Shown here: one piece after another, positions 6,490-13,339 of the stretch | Layout of the letters: every line of letters begins with the position of its first letter | How positions within the stretch are numbered: the stretch's first letter is position 1 | Source: Alphaproteobacteria bacterium | GTDB taxonomy: Bacteria > Pseudomonadota > Alphaproteobacteria > Micavibrionales > Micavibrionaceae | Length of the DNA: 13,966 nucleotides | Direction: 5' to 3' | Assembly (NCBI GenBank): GCA_020442505.1 | Contig: JAGRJZ010000143.1 | Location: forward strand, 1 to 13,966 | The notes under the pieces: model-generated | What the model was told of the DNA's origin: nothing | The model's database searches: none | The model's input: only the letters and a program-made list of their open reading frames with translations | Program-made: the position numbers and the translations under genes

Positions 6490-8661
6490 TCAACGGCCGC
6501 GGGCCCGGTCGACTGTCGCGACTTGCGGCGTGGCGCGCAGGGCCGCGATGATATTGCTCAGATGTCGCGTGTCGTTGACGTACACGTCGATCAGCATGTC
6601 CCAGAAGTCGAGACTCCGGTTTGTGATTTTCAGATTCGTGATATTCCCGCCGTTTTTCGCGATGACGGTGGACAGGGTCCCCAGCGCGCCCTGGACGTTG
6701 CTCATGGTGATTTCCAGCCGGCCGACATGGGCCTCGGGGGTGTTGGGGCCTTCCTCCCAGGACACGTCGATCCAGCGCTCGGGCGTGTCGGCGAAGTTCT
6801 CCAGCGTGTCGCAGTCGATCGTATGGATGGTCACGCCCTTTCCGGTGGTGACGATCCCGACGATCCGGTCCCCCGGCAATGGATGGCAGCACCGCGCGAA
6901 ATGGACCGCCATGCCGGGGATCAGGCCCTTGATCGGCATCGGCCCGCCGCTCGAAACACTACGCTGGCCAGGGGTGCCCTGGCGTTCGACGATTTCCTCG
7001 CCCGTCGTCTTGCGGGCCGATTCTGTCTTATGTCCCGGGAAAATGGCTTTAAAGACGTCCCGGGCCACGATGTTTCCCGCCCCGATTCCAACGAAGATAT
7101 CCTCCACGTCGTCGGCACGGAACTGGTCGGTGACCCCGGCGACGGCTTTCTCCGTGAACTCGTAGTCCTCTTGCTGGAAGATCTTCTGGAGCATCGCCTT
7201 GCCCAGCGTGACGTATTCGTGGCGCTGTTGCTGGCGGATGAAGCGGCGGATATGGGAACGGGCCTTGCCCGTGACGACGAAGCGCTCCCATGTGGGGGAC
7301 GGGGTCTGGTTCTTCGCGGTGATGACTTCGACCTGGTCCCCGTTGGACAGCTTCGTGTTCAGGGGCGTGATCCGGCTGTTGACCTTCGCGCCAACGCATT
7401 TATCCCCAACGCCTGAATGGATGGCGTAGGCGAAATCGATTGGCGTCGCGCCCGACGGTAATTCGATTAAATCCCCGCGCGGCGAAAACACGTAGACATG
7501 CTCCTGGAACAGCTCCATCTTCGTGTTTTCCAGGAATTCCTCCGGCTTGCTTTCCTGCTCCACGATGTCCAGAAGCTCCCGCAGCCAGCGATATTTCTTC
7601 GCGTCCCGCATGGCGATGCGGCGCTCGCCGCCTTTATAGGCCCAGTGGGCCGCGACCCCCAGATCGGCCTCTTCATGCATTTCTTTTGTCCGGATCTGGA
7701 TTTCGATCCGCTGGCTTTCGGGGGCCATGACGGTCGTGTGGATCGAGCGATAGCCGTTCGGCTTCGGGGTCGAGATGTAATCCTTGAACCGTCCCGCCAC
7801 GGTCGGGTAGTGGCTGTGGATGACCCCCAGCACGTGATAGCATTGTTCCACCGTGTCCACGACAACCCGGAACGCCATAATGTCGGAGAGCTGTTCAAAG
7901 GCCACGTTCTTGCGCTGCATCTTGCGCCAGATCGAATAACGGGTTTTTTCCCGGCCCGAGATCTTGGCCTCTATCCCGGCCTTCTTCAGCAAATCGGTCA
8001 GTTGCGCGATCGTTGTCTTGACGAGTTCGGAGCCCTCCTTGCGCAGAAAGGACAGCCGGTTGGTGATGCTTTCGCGAGCCTCGGGATTCAGGTACGAGAA
8101 GGCCAGATCCTCGATTTCCTCCTTGATCTTGTGCAGACCGATCCGCTCGGCCAACGGTGCGTATATCTCCAGCGTTTCCCGCGCGATGCGGCGCTGTTTT
8201 TCGGGTTTTGAGATATGATGCAGCGTGCGCATGTTGTGCAGCCGGTCGGCCAGTTTGACCAGAAGAACGCGAATGTCCTCGCTCATCGCCAGGACCAGTT
8301 TGCGGAAGTTTTCGGCCTGCTTGCCTTCCACGGTCTGGCTTTCGATCCGGGTCAGTTTGGTCACGCCGTCCACCAGCGTGGCGATTTCCTCTCCGAAGGT
8401 CTTTTTCAGATCGGCAAAAGTGGCGGGGGTATCTTCGACCGTATCGTGCAGGATGGCCGTGGCGATGGTGGCCGTGTCCATTCTCATATCGGCCAGGATG
8501 TCGGCGACCTCGACCGGGTGGGTGTAATAGGGCTCGCCCGAGGAACGGGTCTGGCCTTCGTGCATTTTCTTGGCGTAATCGTAGGCGCGCCCGATGATCT
8601 CTGCATCGGCGTCGGGATTATAGGCCTGTATCTTTGCCAGAAGGTCCGCTTTTTCTATCAT
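6490..8661 (-). CDS. rsh: Bifunctional (p)ppGpp synthetase/hydrolase, Rel/Spo (Rsh)
   Basis: Makes and degrades the alarmone (p)ppGpp that governs the stringent response. The protein has 723 residues with the full long-RSH architecture. The HD hydrolase domain has H48, H72-D73, E76-D77 (LHDTVED) and KLADRLHNMRTL. The synthetase domain follows, with SGREKTRYSIWRKM near 235-248, RFKDYISTPKPNGYRS (291-306) and EIQIRTKEMHEEAD. Next come a TGS domain (about 385-445), a conserved Cys-Cys region (HFARCCHPLPGDRIVG), and a C-terminal ACT domain (DVSWEEG to DRARGR). The RFKD version of the synthetase motif, plus an intact HD site, marks a bifunctional enzyme rather than a synthetase-only RelA. The start is ATG 8661, with no ribosome site; a TATACT box ends 9 bases upstream. 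It follows rpoZ but is separated from it by an intrinsic terminator. It is upstream of the DUF2062 gene and acpS. Confidence 0.97.
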   Translation of the reverse strand: MIEKADLLAKIQAYNPDADAEIIGRAYDYAKKMHEGQTRSSGEPYYTHPVEVADILADMRMDTATIATAILHDTVEDTPATFADLKKTFGEEIATLVDGVTKLTRIESQTVEGKQAENFRKLVLAMSEDIRVLLVKLADRLHNMRTLHHISKPEKQRRIARETLEIYAPLAERIGLHKIKEEIEDLAFSYLNPEARESITNRLSFLRKEGSELVKTTIAQLTDLLKKAGIEAKISGREKTRYSIWRKMQRKNVAFEQLSDIMAFRVVVDTVEQCYHVLGVIHSHYPTVAGRFKDYISTPKPNGYRSIHTTVMAPESQRIEIQIRTKEMHEEADLGVAAHWAYKGGERRIAMRDAKKYRWLRELLDIVEQESKPEEFLENTKMELFQEHVYVFSPRGDLIELPSGATPIDFAYAIHSGVGDKCVGAKVNSRITPLNTKLSNGDQVEVITAKNQTPSPTWERFVVTGKARSHIRRFIRQQQRHEYVTLGKAMLQKIFQQEDYEFTEKAVAGVTDQFRADDVEDIFVGIGAGNIVARDVFKAIFPGHKTESARKTTGEEIVERQGTPGQRSVSSGGPMPIKGLIPGMAVHFARCCHPLPGDRIVGIVTTGKGVTIHTIDCDTLENFADTPERWIDVSWEEGPNTPEAHVGRLEITMSNVQGALGTLSTVIAKNGGNITNLKITNRSLDFWDMLIDVYVNDTRHLSNIIAALRATPQVATVDRARGR

Positions 8662-8670
8662 ACAAAAAAC

Positions 8671-8676
8671 AGTATA
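8671..8676 (-). promoter_or_regulatory. Possible -10 box of rsh
   Basis: TATACT on the minus strand (5 of 6), 9 bases before the rsh ATG. The expected -35 position falls in the T-tract of the rpoZ terminator (TTTTTT, 17-base spacer), a poor match. Transcription from here would start within about 2 bases of the ATG, giving a nearly leaderless message. That would fit the lack of a ribosome site. Confidence 0.3.
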
Positions 8677-8693
8677 TGTCAGCTTGCCCGCAC

Positions 8694-8720
8694 AAAAAAG
8701 GCCGGTTCGAACAACCGGCC
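8694..8720 (-). terminator. Intrinsic terminator between rpoZ and rsh
   Basis: On the minus strand GGCCGGTT pairs perfectly with AACCGGCC (8 bp stem, 5-base loop GTTCG) and is followed directly by six Ts. In plus coordinates the stem arms are 8713-8720 and 8700-8707, and the tract is 8699-8694. It lies 32 bases past the rpoZ stop. It is the only textbook rho-independent terminator I see in the window. Confidence 0.85.
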
Positions 8721-8752
8721 CCTTAAACCATCATAAAAAGCTTTCCGAAGGG

Positions 8753-9154
8753 TTAATCCTCGGCGTTTTCGCCCGCCAGCATTTCCAAAGACATGTCCAG
8801 ATCGTCGTCGTCGCCGTCCAGATCGTCCACGTCGTCCATATCGGCGGCGTTGCGCTCGGCGGCGATGGCGTCCCAGCCCTCTTCCTCTTCGTCCATCAGG
8901 TCGATGACCTCTTCGTCGTCGTCCATTTCGATGATCCGCTGGTGGGAGCGGATCAGCTCTTCCTCGAGCGTGTCTTTGTAAACCTTGTCTTCGGCCAGCT
9001 CGCGCAGGGCCAGAACCGGATTCTTATCCCGGTCCGTGGAAACCAGAGGCGCCGAACCCGCGCCGATCTCCCGCGCCCGCTGGGAGGCCAGCATGACCAG
9101 CTCGAACCGGTTTGGAATTCTTTCGACGCAATCTTCGACGGTTACGCGTGCCAT
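8753..9154 (-). CDS. rpoZ: RNA polymerase omega subunit with acidic C-terminal tail
   Basis: Small RNA polymerase subunit that assists beta' folding and, in E. coli, forms part of one ppGpp site. The N-terminal core is typical: MARVTVEDCVERIPNRFELVMLASQRAREI, then a short loop and NPVLALRELAE. At 133 residues it is longer than E. coli omega (about 90). The excess is a tail, residues 77-133, in which 28 of 57 residues are Asp or Glu. Long omega tails are known in alphaproteobacteria. The frame is open to 9232. The true start is ATG 9154, because the family begins at MARVTVED and AAGGGG/AAGG lie just before it. It is transcribed from the promoter at 9204-9232, ends at the terminator at 8694-8720, and precedes rsh, a common pairing. 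Confidence 0.96.
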   Translation of the reverse strand: MARVTVEDCVERIPNRFELVMLASQRAREIGAGSAPLVSTDRDKNPVLALRELAEDKVYKDTLEEELIRSHQRIIEMDDDEEVIDLMDEEEEGWDAIAAERNAADMDDVDDLDGDDDDLDMSLEMLAGENAED

Positions 9155-9203
9155 AAGCCTTGTCCCCTTTATCTTTGTCCAAATTTCTGTAACAGTGCCA
9201 GCG

Positions 9204-9232
9204 TTTATAGGACGTTCCTTTGTAAAAAGCAA
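9204..9232 (-). promoter_or_regulatory. Promoter of rpoZ
   Basis: On the minus strand TTGCTT (9232-9227) is separated by 17 bases from TATAAA (9209-9204; 5 of 6). Transcription would begin near 9197, giving a leader of about 43 bases containing the AAGGGG ribosome site. The -35 overlaps the ribosome-site region of the divergent glycosylase gene. Confidence 0.55.
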
Positions 9233-9243
9233 GGTTTAATCAT

Positions 9244-9891
9244 ATGGCGAACGCGTCTCCATCCTTTCAAAATCCGCCGCGCGATTGCGCCTTGTGCCCC
9301 CGCCTCGCGAAATTCCGGGATCAGAATCGCACTACATTTCCGGACAAGTTCAACGCGCCCGTTCCGGCCTTCGGGGACCCGGGGGCGGGGCTTTTGATCG
9401 TGGGGCTGGCGCCGGGGCTGCGCGGCGCGAATTTCAGCGGCCGGCCCTTCACGGGGGACTGGGCGGGGGATTTGCTCTACAAGACTTTGCTGGATTTCGG
9501 GTTTGCCCGCGGGACCTACGGCGCCCGCGCGGATGACGGGTTGGAACTGGTGGATTGCCGGATCACCAACGCCGTACGCTGCGTCCCGCCCGAAAACAAG
9601 CCGACCGGGCCGGAGATCAAGCAATGCGGCGCTTTTCTGAGGGACGAGCTGGCCGCGATGTCGAATCTGAAGGTGATTTTATCGCTGGGGAAAATCTCCC
9701 ACGACGCGGTCTTGCGCACCTGCGGGGAGACGCTCTCCGCACACCCCTTCGCGCACGGGGCGGTGCACAGAATGGCGGGGATCACTCTGCTCGATTCCTA
9801 TCATTGCTCTCGCTACAACACCAATACGGGGCGGTTGACGGAGGCGATGTTCCGGGCGGTGTTTGAAAAAATCCGGGATATTGCCCGTTAG
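9244..9891 (+). CDS. Uracil-DNA glycosylase, family 5 (UdgB type), iron-sulfur
   Basis: Base-excision repair enzyme that removes uracil and some other deaminated bases from DNA. It has 215 residues. Four cysteines suit the [4Fe-4S] ligands of families 4 and 5: C15 and C18 (DCALCPRL), C113 (NAVRCVPPENKP) and C128. The active-site motif at 54-72 is GLAPGLRGANFSGRPFTGD, and the late motif at 185-199 is SYHCSRYNTNTGRLT. Both resemble family 5 rather than family 4. Many members have Pro where this protein has C188 (SYHP). The start is ATG 9244, with AAGG nine bases upstream. It is divergent from rpoZ with a 89-base gap. Its TAG overlaps the smpB stop by 4 bases on the other strand. It is not in an operon. 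Family assignment is by motif recall only, and family 4 is the alternative. Confidence 0.88.
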   Translation: MANASPSFQNPPRDCALCPRLAKFRDQNRTTFPDKFNAPVPAFGDPGAGLLIVGLAPGLRGANFSGRPFTGDWAGDLLYKTLLDFGFARGTYGARADDGLELVDCRITNAVRCVPPENKPTGPEIKQCGAFLRDELAAMSNLKVILSLGKISHDAVLRTCGETLSAHPFAHGAVHRMAGITLLDSYHCSRYNTNTGRLTEAMFRAVFEKIRDIAR

Positions 9892-10382
9892 CCGCGATCG
9901 CGCAGGATCCGGGCTTTTTGACGGCCCCAGTCGCGGGCTTTTTCCGTCTCGCGCTTATCGTGTTGTTTCTTTCCCTTGGCCAGGGCGATTTCCAGCTTGG
10001 CCTTGCCCTTGTCGTCGAAATACAGCCGGACCGGGACGATCGTATAACCCTCGCGCGCGACCGCGCCTAAAAGCTTGTCGACCTCCCGTTTGTTGAGGAG
10101 CAGTTTTCGGGGGCGCCGCGGCTCGTGCTGCAAATGCGCGCCGGCGGGGCCGTATTCGGGAATATGCGCGCCCAGCAGAAAAATCTCGCCGTTTTTCGGA
10201 CCGACATAGCTTTCGTTCAGGGAGCATTGTCCGTGGCGCAGGGATTTGACCTCCGTCCCGGTCAGGATCATTCCGGCTTCGAATTTATCCTCAAGCGCGT
10301 AGTCGAACCGCGCGCGGCGATTGTCGGCGACCGTCGCATTCGTCGAAAGCATCCCGGATTTGCTGGTCTTTTTCTTAGCCAT
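9888..10382 (-). CDS. smpB: SsrA-binding protein SmpB
   Basis: Binds tmRNA and delivers it to stalled ribosomes for trans-translation. It has 164 residues, the normal size. The conserved beginning is NATVADNRRARFDYALEDKF, followed by GMILTGTEVKSLRHGQCSLNESY, HIPEYGPAGAHLQHEPRRPRKLLL and VPVRLYFDDKGKAKLEIALAKGKKQHDKRE. The basic C-terminal tail DWGRQKARILRDRG would reach the decoding centre. The open frame extends to 10553, but that extension is out-of-frame dapA sequence. The family start is ATG 10382. This ATG lies inside the end of dapA (8-base overlap), so translation is probably coupled to dapA. The dapA-smpB pairing is common in alphaproteobacteria. The ssrA gene itself is not in the window. 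Confidence 0.97.
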   Translation of the reverse strand: MAKKKTSKSGMLSTNATVADNRRARFDYALEDKFEAGMILTGTEVKSLRHGQCSLNESYVGPKNGEIFLLGAHIPEYGPAGAHLQHEPRRPRKLLLNKREVDKLLGAVAREGYTIVPVRLYFDDKGKAKLEIALAKGKKQHDKRETEKARDWGRQKARILRDRG

Positions 10383-11283
10383 GGGCCCGCAATATGGCGG
10401 GTGCTCCGTCCAAAAGCAAGCCTGTTTGGGCCAGTGCGTCATCCACTGCCGCGCGCGCCGCAGGCGACGCCGGGAGGAGCGGCAGGCGCATCTCATCCGT
10501 GCACAGACCCAGCCGGGCGCAGCCATATTTCGCGGCTTGCGGGGAGGTCTCAACGAACAACGCCCGATGCAGGGGCATCAGGCGCTCGTTGATCGCGCGG
10601 GCGGTTTCGTGCGCGCCGGCCTCCCAGGCTTCGTGCATCTGGGCGCACAGCGAAGGGGCGACGTTGGAGGTAACCGAGATACAGCCGTGCCCGCCGCGCT
10701 CCAGAAAATCCAACGCCGTGTCGTCGTTCCCGGAGAATTGCAGGAAATCCTCGCCGCAGGCGGCGCGAGTCGCGGCAACCCGGTCCAAATCGCCCGTTGC
10801 GTCCTTGACTCCGATGTAACGGGGCAGGGCGGCAAGTCGTGCCATGGTCTCCACGCCCATATCCACCACGCAGCGGCCCGGAATGTTGTATATGATCAGC
10901 GGGATGTCCGTCACGTCGTGGATGGCTTTGAAATGCGCGTACAGGCCCTCCTGCGTGGGTTTGTTGTAGTAAGGCGTGACGAGCAGCGCGCCGTCCGCGC
11001 CGGCTTCTGTCGCGTAACGGGTGCTTTGGATCGCCTCCGTCGTCGCGTTGGAGCCCGTTCCCGCGATGACCGGCACGCGGCCCTTGACGATTTCCACGAC
11101 ACGCCCGACAATGTGGTTATGTTCATCGTGAGACAAAGTCGGGGACTCCCCCGTCGTGCCGCAGACAACAAGGCCGTGCGAGCCCTGCGCGATCTGGTGT
11201 TCCACGAGCGCTTCGAGGGCCTTTTCGTCGACCGCGCCTTCTGTGAAGGGTGTGATCAAAGCCGTGATAGAGCCGTGAAACAT
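10375..11283 (-). CDS. dapA: 4-hydroxy-tetrahydrodipicolinate synthase DapA
   Basis: Condenses pyruvate with aspartate semialdehyde, the first committed step towards diaminopimelate and lysine. It has 302 residues, close to E. coli DapA (292). Active-site positions are present: T43-T44 in CGTTGESPTL, Y106 in TPYYNKPTQEG, Y132 and R137 in IYNIPGRC, and the Schiff-base lysine K160 in IGVKDATG. The start is ATG 11283, with a strong ribosome site AAAGGA 7 bases upstream. It overlaps smpB by 8 bases. The divergent lytic transglycosylase gene begins only 30 bases away, so the dapA promoter must lie within the beginning of that gene. A good candidate with an embedded DnaA box is there. Supply of diaminopimelate links it functionally to wall turnover by its neighbour, though that may be coincidence. 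Confidence 0.97.
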   Translation of the reverse strand: MFHGSITALITPFTEGAVDEKALEALVEHQIAQGSHGLVVCGTTGESPTLSHDEHNHIVGRVVEIVKGRVPVIAGTGSNATTEAIQSTRYATEAGADGALLVTPYYNKPTQEGLYAHFKAIHDVTDIPLIIYNIPGRCVVDMGVETMARLAALPRYIGVKDATGDLDRVAATRAACGEDFLQFSGNDDTALDFLERGGHGCISVTSNVAPSLCAQMHEAWEAGAHETARAINERLMPLHRALFVETSPQAAKYGCARLGLCTDEMRLPLLPASPAARAAVDDALAQTGLLLDGAPAILRAHG

Positions 11284-11313
11284 GGCGCGGTCCTTTCTTT
11301 TTCAGGTAAGGGG

Positions 11314-13332
11314 ATGAGGCGTATCCTAGCGCGTTTGTGGATAAGTTGCAAGAAAACTGTGCGAGACGGGGTCGGCGTCAGAACGGCGATTCGAGGCTTC
11401 GTTTGCGCGGGGGTCCTTTTATCCTTTGCCGGTGCCTCCGAAGGCGCGGAGATGCAGCAAGTGTTGCAGGCGATCAAACAAAACCAGTGGCAAAGCGCGC
11501 AACGGCAAATGGTCGGGATTCAAGACCCGGTCTCTCAATCCGTGTATGAGTGGCTGTTTTATACGGAAAGCAATCGCGTGCCGGACTTTGACAGGATTAC
11601 CACTTTTATCCACGCGCATCCGGACTGGCCGCGTCAGGCGACGCTGATCGAACAAGCCGAAAAAGCCATGCCGGAGACGTTGCCGGACGCCGAAATCGTC
11701 GCGTGGTTTCGGGACTATCCGCCCCGCACGTCCGCAGGGGTCGATCGGTATCTGGAGGCTTTGGCCCGCGCCGGGCAAAGGGACGCGATGCAGGCGATTT
11801 TAAGCGGGTGGTGGGAAACCGCCGCTTTGCGTCCGGCGGAGCAAACGCGCTTTCTGAATCGCTACGGCGCCTATATCGGACGGCAAGCCCAGCAGCGGCG
11901 ATTCGACCGGTTGTTGCTGGCGGCGCAATATACGAACGCCCGGGAAATCGCCGGGATTCTGGGGGAGGGTTATGATCGTCTGGCCGCCGCCCGGATCGCG
12001 CTGGCGGAGGACAAGCCGGACGTCGATCGATTGATCGCGCAGGTTCCGCCCGCTTTGCAGGAAGACCCCGGGCTGGCGTATGAAAGGTTGCGCTGGCGCC
12101 GGCGCCACGACATGGATTATCGCGCGATCGAGGTGCTTCACCAGGCGCCGCCCGCGGATGCGATCGTCAATCCCGCCGATTGGTGGGCCGAGCGGCAAAT
12201 CATCGCCCGGCGGCTGATGGACAACAAGCAATATAAAAGCGCGTATCTTCTGATCGCGGACCACCGTCAAAAAAGCGGGCCGGCCTTCGCCGAAGCGTCG
12301 TTTCTGGCCGGGTGGCTGGCTTTGTCGTTTCTGAACGATCCTGGGGCTGCCTTTAACCATTTCGAAGCGCTATATATGGGAACCTCCACCCCGATCAGCC
12401 GGGCAAGAGGCGCGTATTGGGCCGGGCGGGCCAGCGAAAAACTGGGCGCGCCGGCGATCGCCCGGCAATGGTACCAGGCCGCGGCCCGGTATCAGACGGT
12501 TTTTTACGGCCAGATGGCGTTGGGGCGGCTGGCGCCCGGGTACAGGCTTCCCCAGCAAGTGCCGCCCGCCGCCACGGCGGAGGGAAAGCTGGCCTTTTAC
12601 GCGCGAGACACGGTGCAGGCCGCACGGCTTTTGCACCGGGCCGGTTTGCGGCGCGAGACGGACGCGTTTTTGGATCGGTTGGCCGATTCCGCGAAAACCC
12701 CCGAGGATTACCTGTACGTCGCCGATCTCGCGCGGGACTTGAACCATCGGCACAACGCGGTCCGGCTTGCGAAAAAAGGCCTGCGGCGGGATATTTTCCT
12801 GATGGACCACGCCTATCCGACGATCCTGTCCCGGATGAAGGCGGCCCATGTGGAGACCGAATGGGCGCTGGTGCATGCCTTGATCCGCCAGGAAAGCGGG
12901 TTCGACGACGCGGCGGTCAGCCCCGCAGGCGCGCGCGGCCTGATGCAGTTGATGCCGGCGACGGCCAAGGAGGTCGCTCAAAAATGCGGTCTGCCCGGGC
13001 GGACGGAGTGGCTGACCAGCAATCCGGACTACAATATCCGTTTGGGGTCTCGCTATCTTCAGGACATGCTGGACCGTTATGACGGGTCTTATCCGTTGGC
13101 GCTGGCGGCTTATAACGGCGGGCCGGGGCGGGTGGACCGCTGGATCAAACAGTTCGGCGATCCCCGAACCGGCGCGATCGAGGTCGCCGACTGGATCGAG
13201 ATGATCCCGTTCGGCGAGACCCGAAACTACGTGCAACGGGTTTTGGAGAGCGCCTATGTTTACCGGCTGAAATTACAAGACGTGCAGACCAATTCCAGGG
13301 CGCCCCTCCATGTCGCCCGGGCGGGGTCGTAA
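11314..13332 (+). CDS. Soluble-type lytic murein transglycosylase (Slt-like, GH23)
   Basis: Periplasmic enzyme that cleaves peptidoglycan with formation of 1,6-anhydromuramic acid. It has 672 residues, close to Slt70. The N-terminus has basic residues followed by a hydrophobic run (GFVCAGVLLSFAGASEGA), probably a secretion signal cut near residue 45; the preceding basic part is unusually long. A large helical region like the Slt U-domain fills residues 50-500. It is rich in Ala, Arg and Leu, with YWAGRASEKLG typical of the family. The C-terminal GH23 domain has the catalytic E527 in IRQESGFDDAAVSPAGARG, then LMQLMPATA, NIRLGSRYL, LAAYNGGPGRVDRW and IPFGETRNYVQRV. The frame is open to 10321, but the first 331 codons are merely antisense to dapA and smpB. 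ATG 11314 follows AGGTAAGGGG. The stop is 7 bases from the convergent pyruvate kinase stop. Confidence 0.94.
   Translation: MRRILARLWISCKKTVRDGVGVRTAIRGFVCAGVLLSFAGASEGAEMQQVLQAIKQNQWQSAQRQMVGIQDPVSQSVYEWLFYTESNRVPDFDRITTFIHAHPDWPRQATLIEQAEKAMPETLPDAEIVAWFRDYPPRTSAGVDRYLEALARAGQRDAMQAILSGWWETAALRPAEQTRFLNRYGAYIGRQAQQRRFDRLLLAAQYTNAREIAGILGEGYDRLAAARIALAEDKPDVDRLIAQVPPALQEDPGLAYERLRWRRRHDMDYRAIEVLHQAPPADAIVNPADWWAERQIIARRLMDNKQYKSAYLLIADHRQKSGPAFAEASFLAGWLALSFLNDPGAAFNHFEALYMGTSTPISRARGAYWAGRASEKLGAPAIARQWYQAAARYQTVFYGQMALGRLAPGYRLPQQVPPAATAEGKLAFYARDTVQAARLLHRAGLRRETDAFLDRLADSAKTPEDYLYVADLARDLNHRHNAVRLAKKGLRRDIFLMDHAYPTILSRMKAAHVETEWALVHALIRQESGFDDAAVSPAGARGLMQLMPATAKEVAQKCGLPGRTEWLTSNPDYNIRLGSRYLQDMLDRYDGSYPLALAAYNGGPGRVDRWIKQFGDPRTGAIEVADWIEMIPFGETRNYVQRVLESAYVYRLKLQDVQTNSRAPLHVARAGS
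11323..11351 (-). promoter_or_regulatory. Candidate dapA-smpB promoter
   Basis: On the minus strand TTGCAA (11351-11346; 4 of 6) and TAGGAT (11328-11323; 4 of 6) are exactly 17 bases apart. Transcription would begin near 11316 with a leader of about 33 bases containing AAAGGA. The promoter lies inside the first codons of the divergent transglycosylase gene. The spacer contains a perfect DnaA box. Confidence 0.45.
11336..11344 (-). promoter_or_regulatory. Perfect DnaA box TTATCCACA
   Basis: The minus strand reads TTATCCACA, identical to the strongest E. coli DnaA box. It is the only exact copy I noticed in the window. It lies within codons 8-11 of the lytic transglycosylase gene and in the spacer of the candidate dapA promoter. 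An 8 of 9 match, TTATCCACG, follows at 11606-11614 on the plus strand within the same gene. The sequence match is certain; the binding is inference. Confidence 0.45.
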
Positions 13333-13339
13333 GAAGCTT

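Noticed and set aside
10321..11313. A 331-codon open frame directly upstream of and in frame with the transglycosylase, suggesting a fusion
   Set aside because: It is antisense to dapA and the smpB 5' end, both strongly identified. It has no recognisable domain, and the signal peptide begins after ATG 11314. It is an artefact of high-G+C codon bias.
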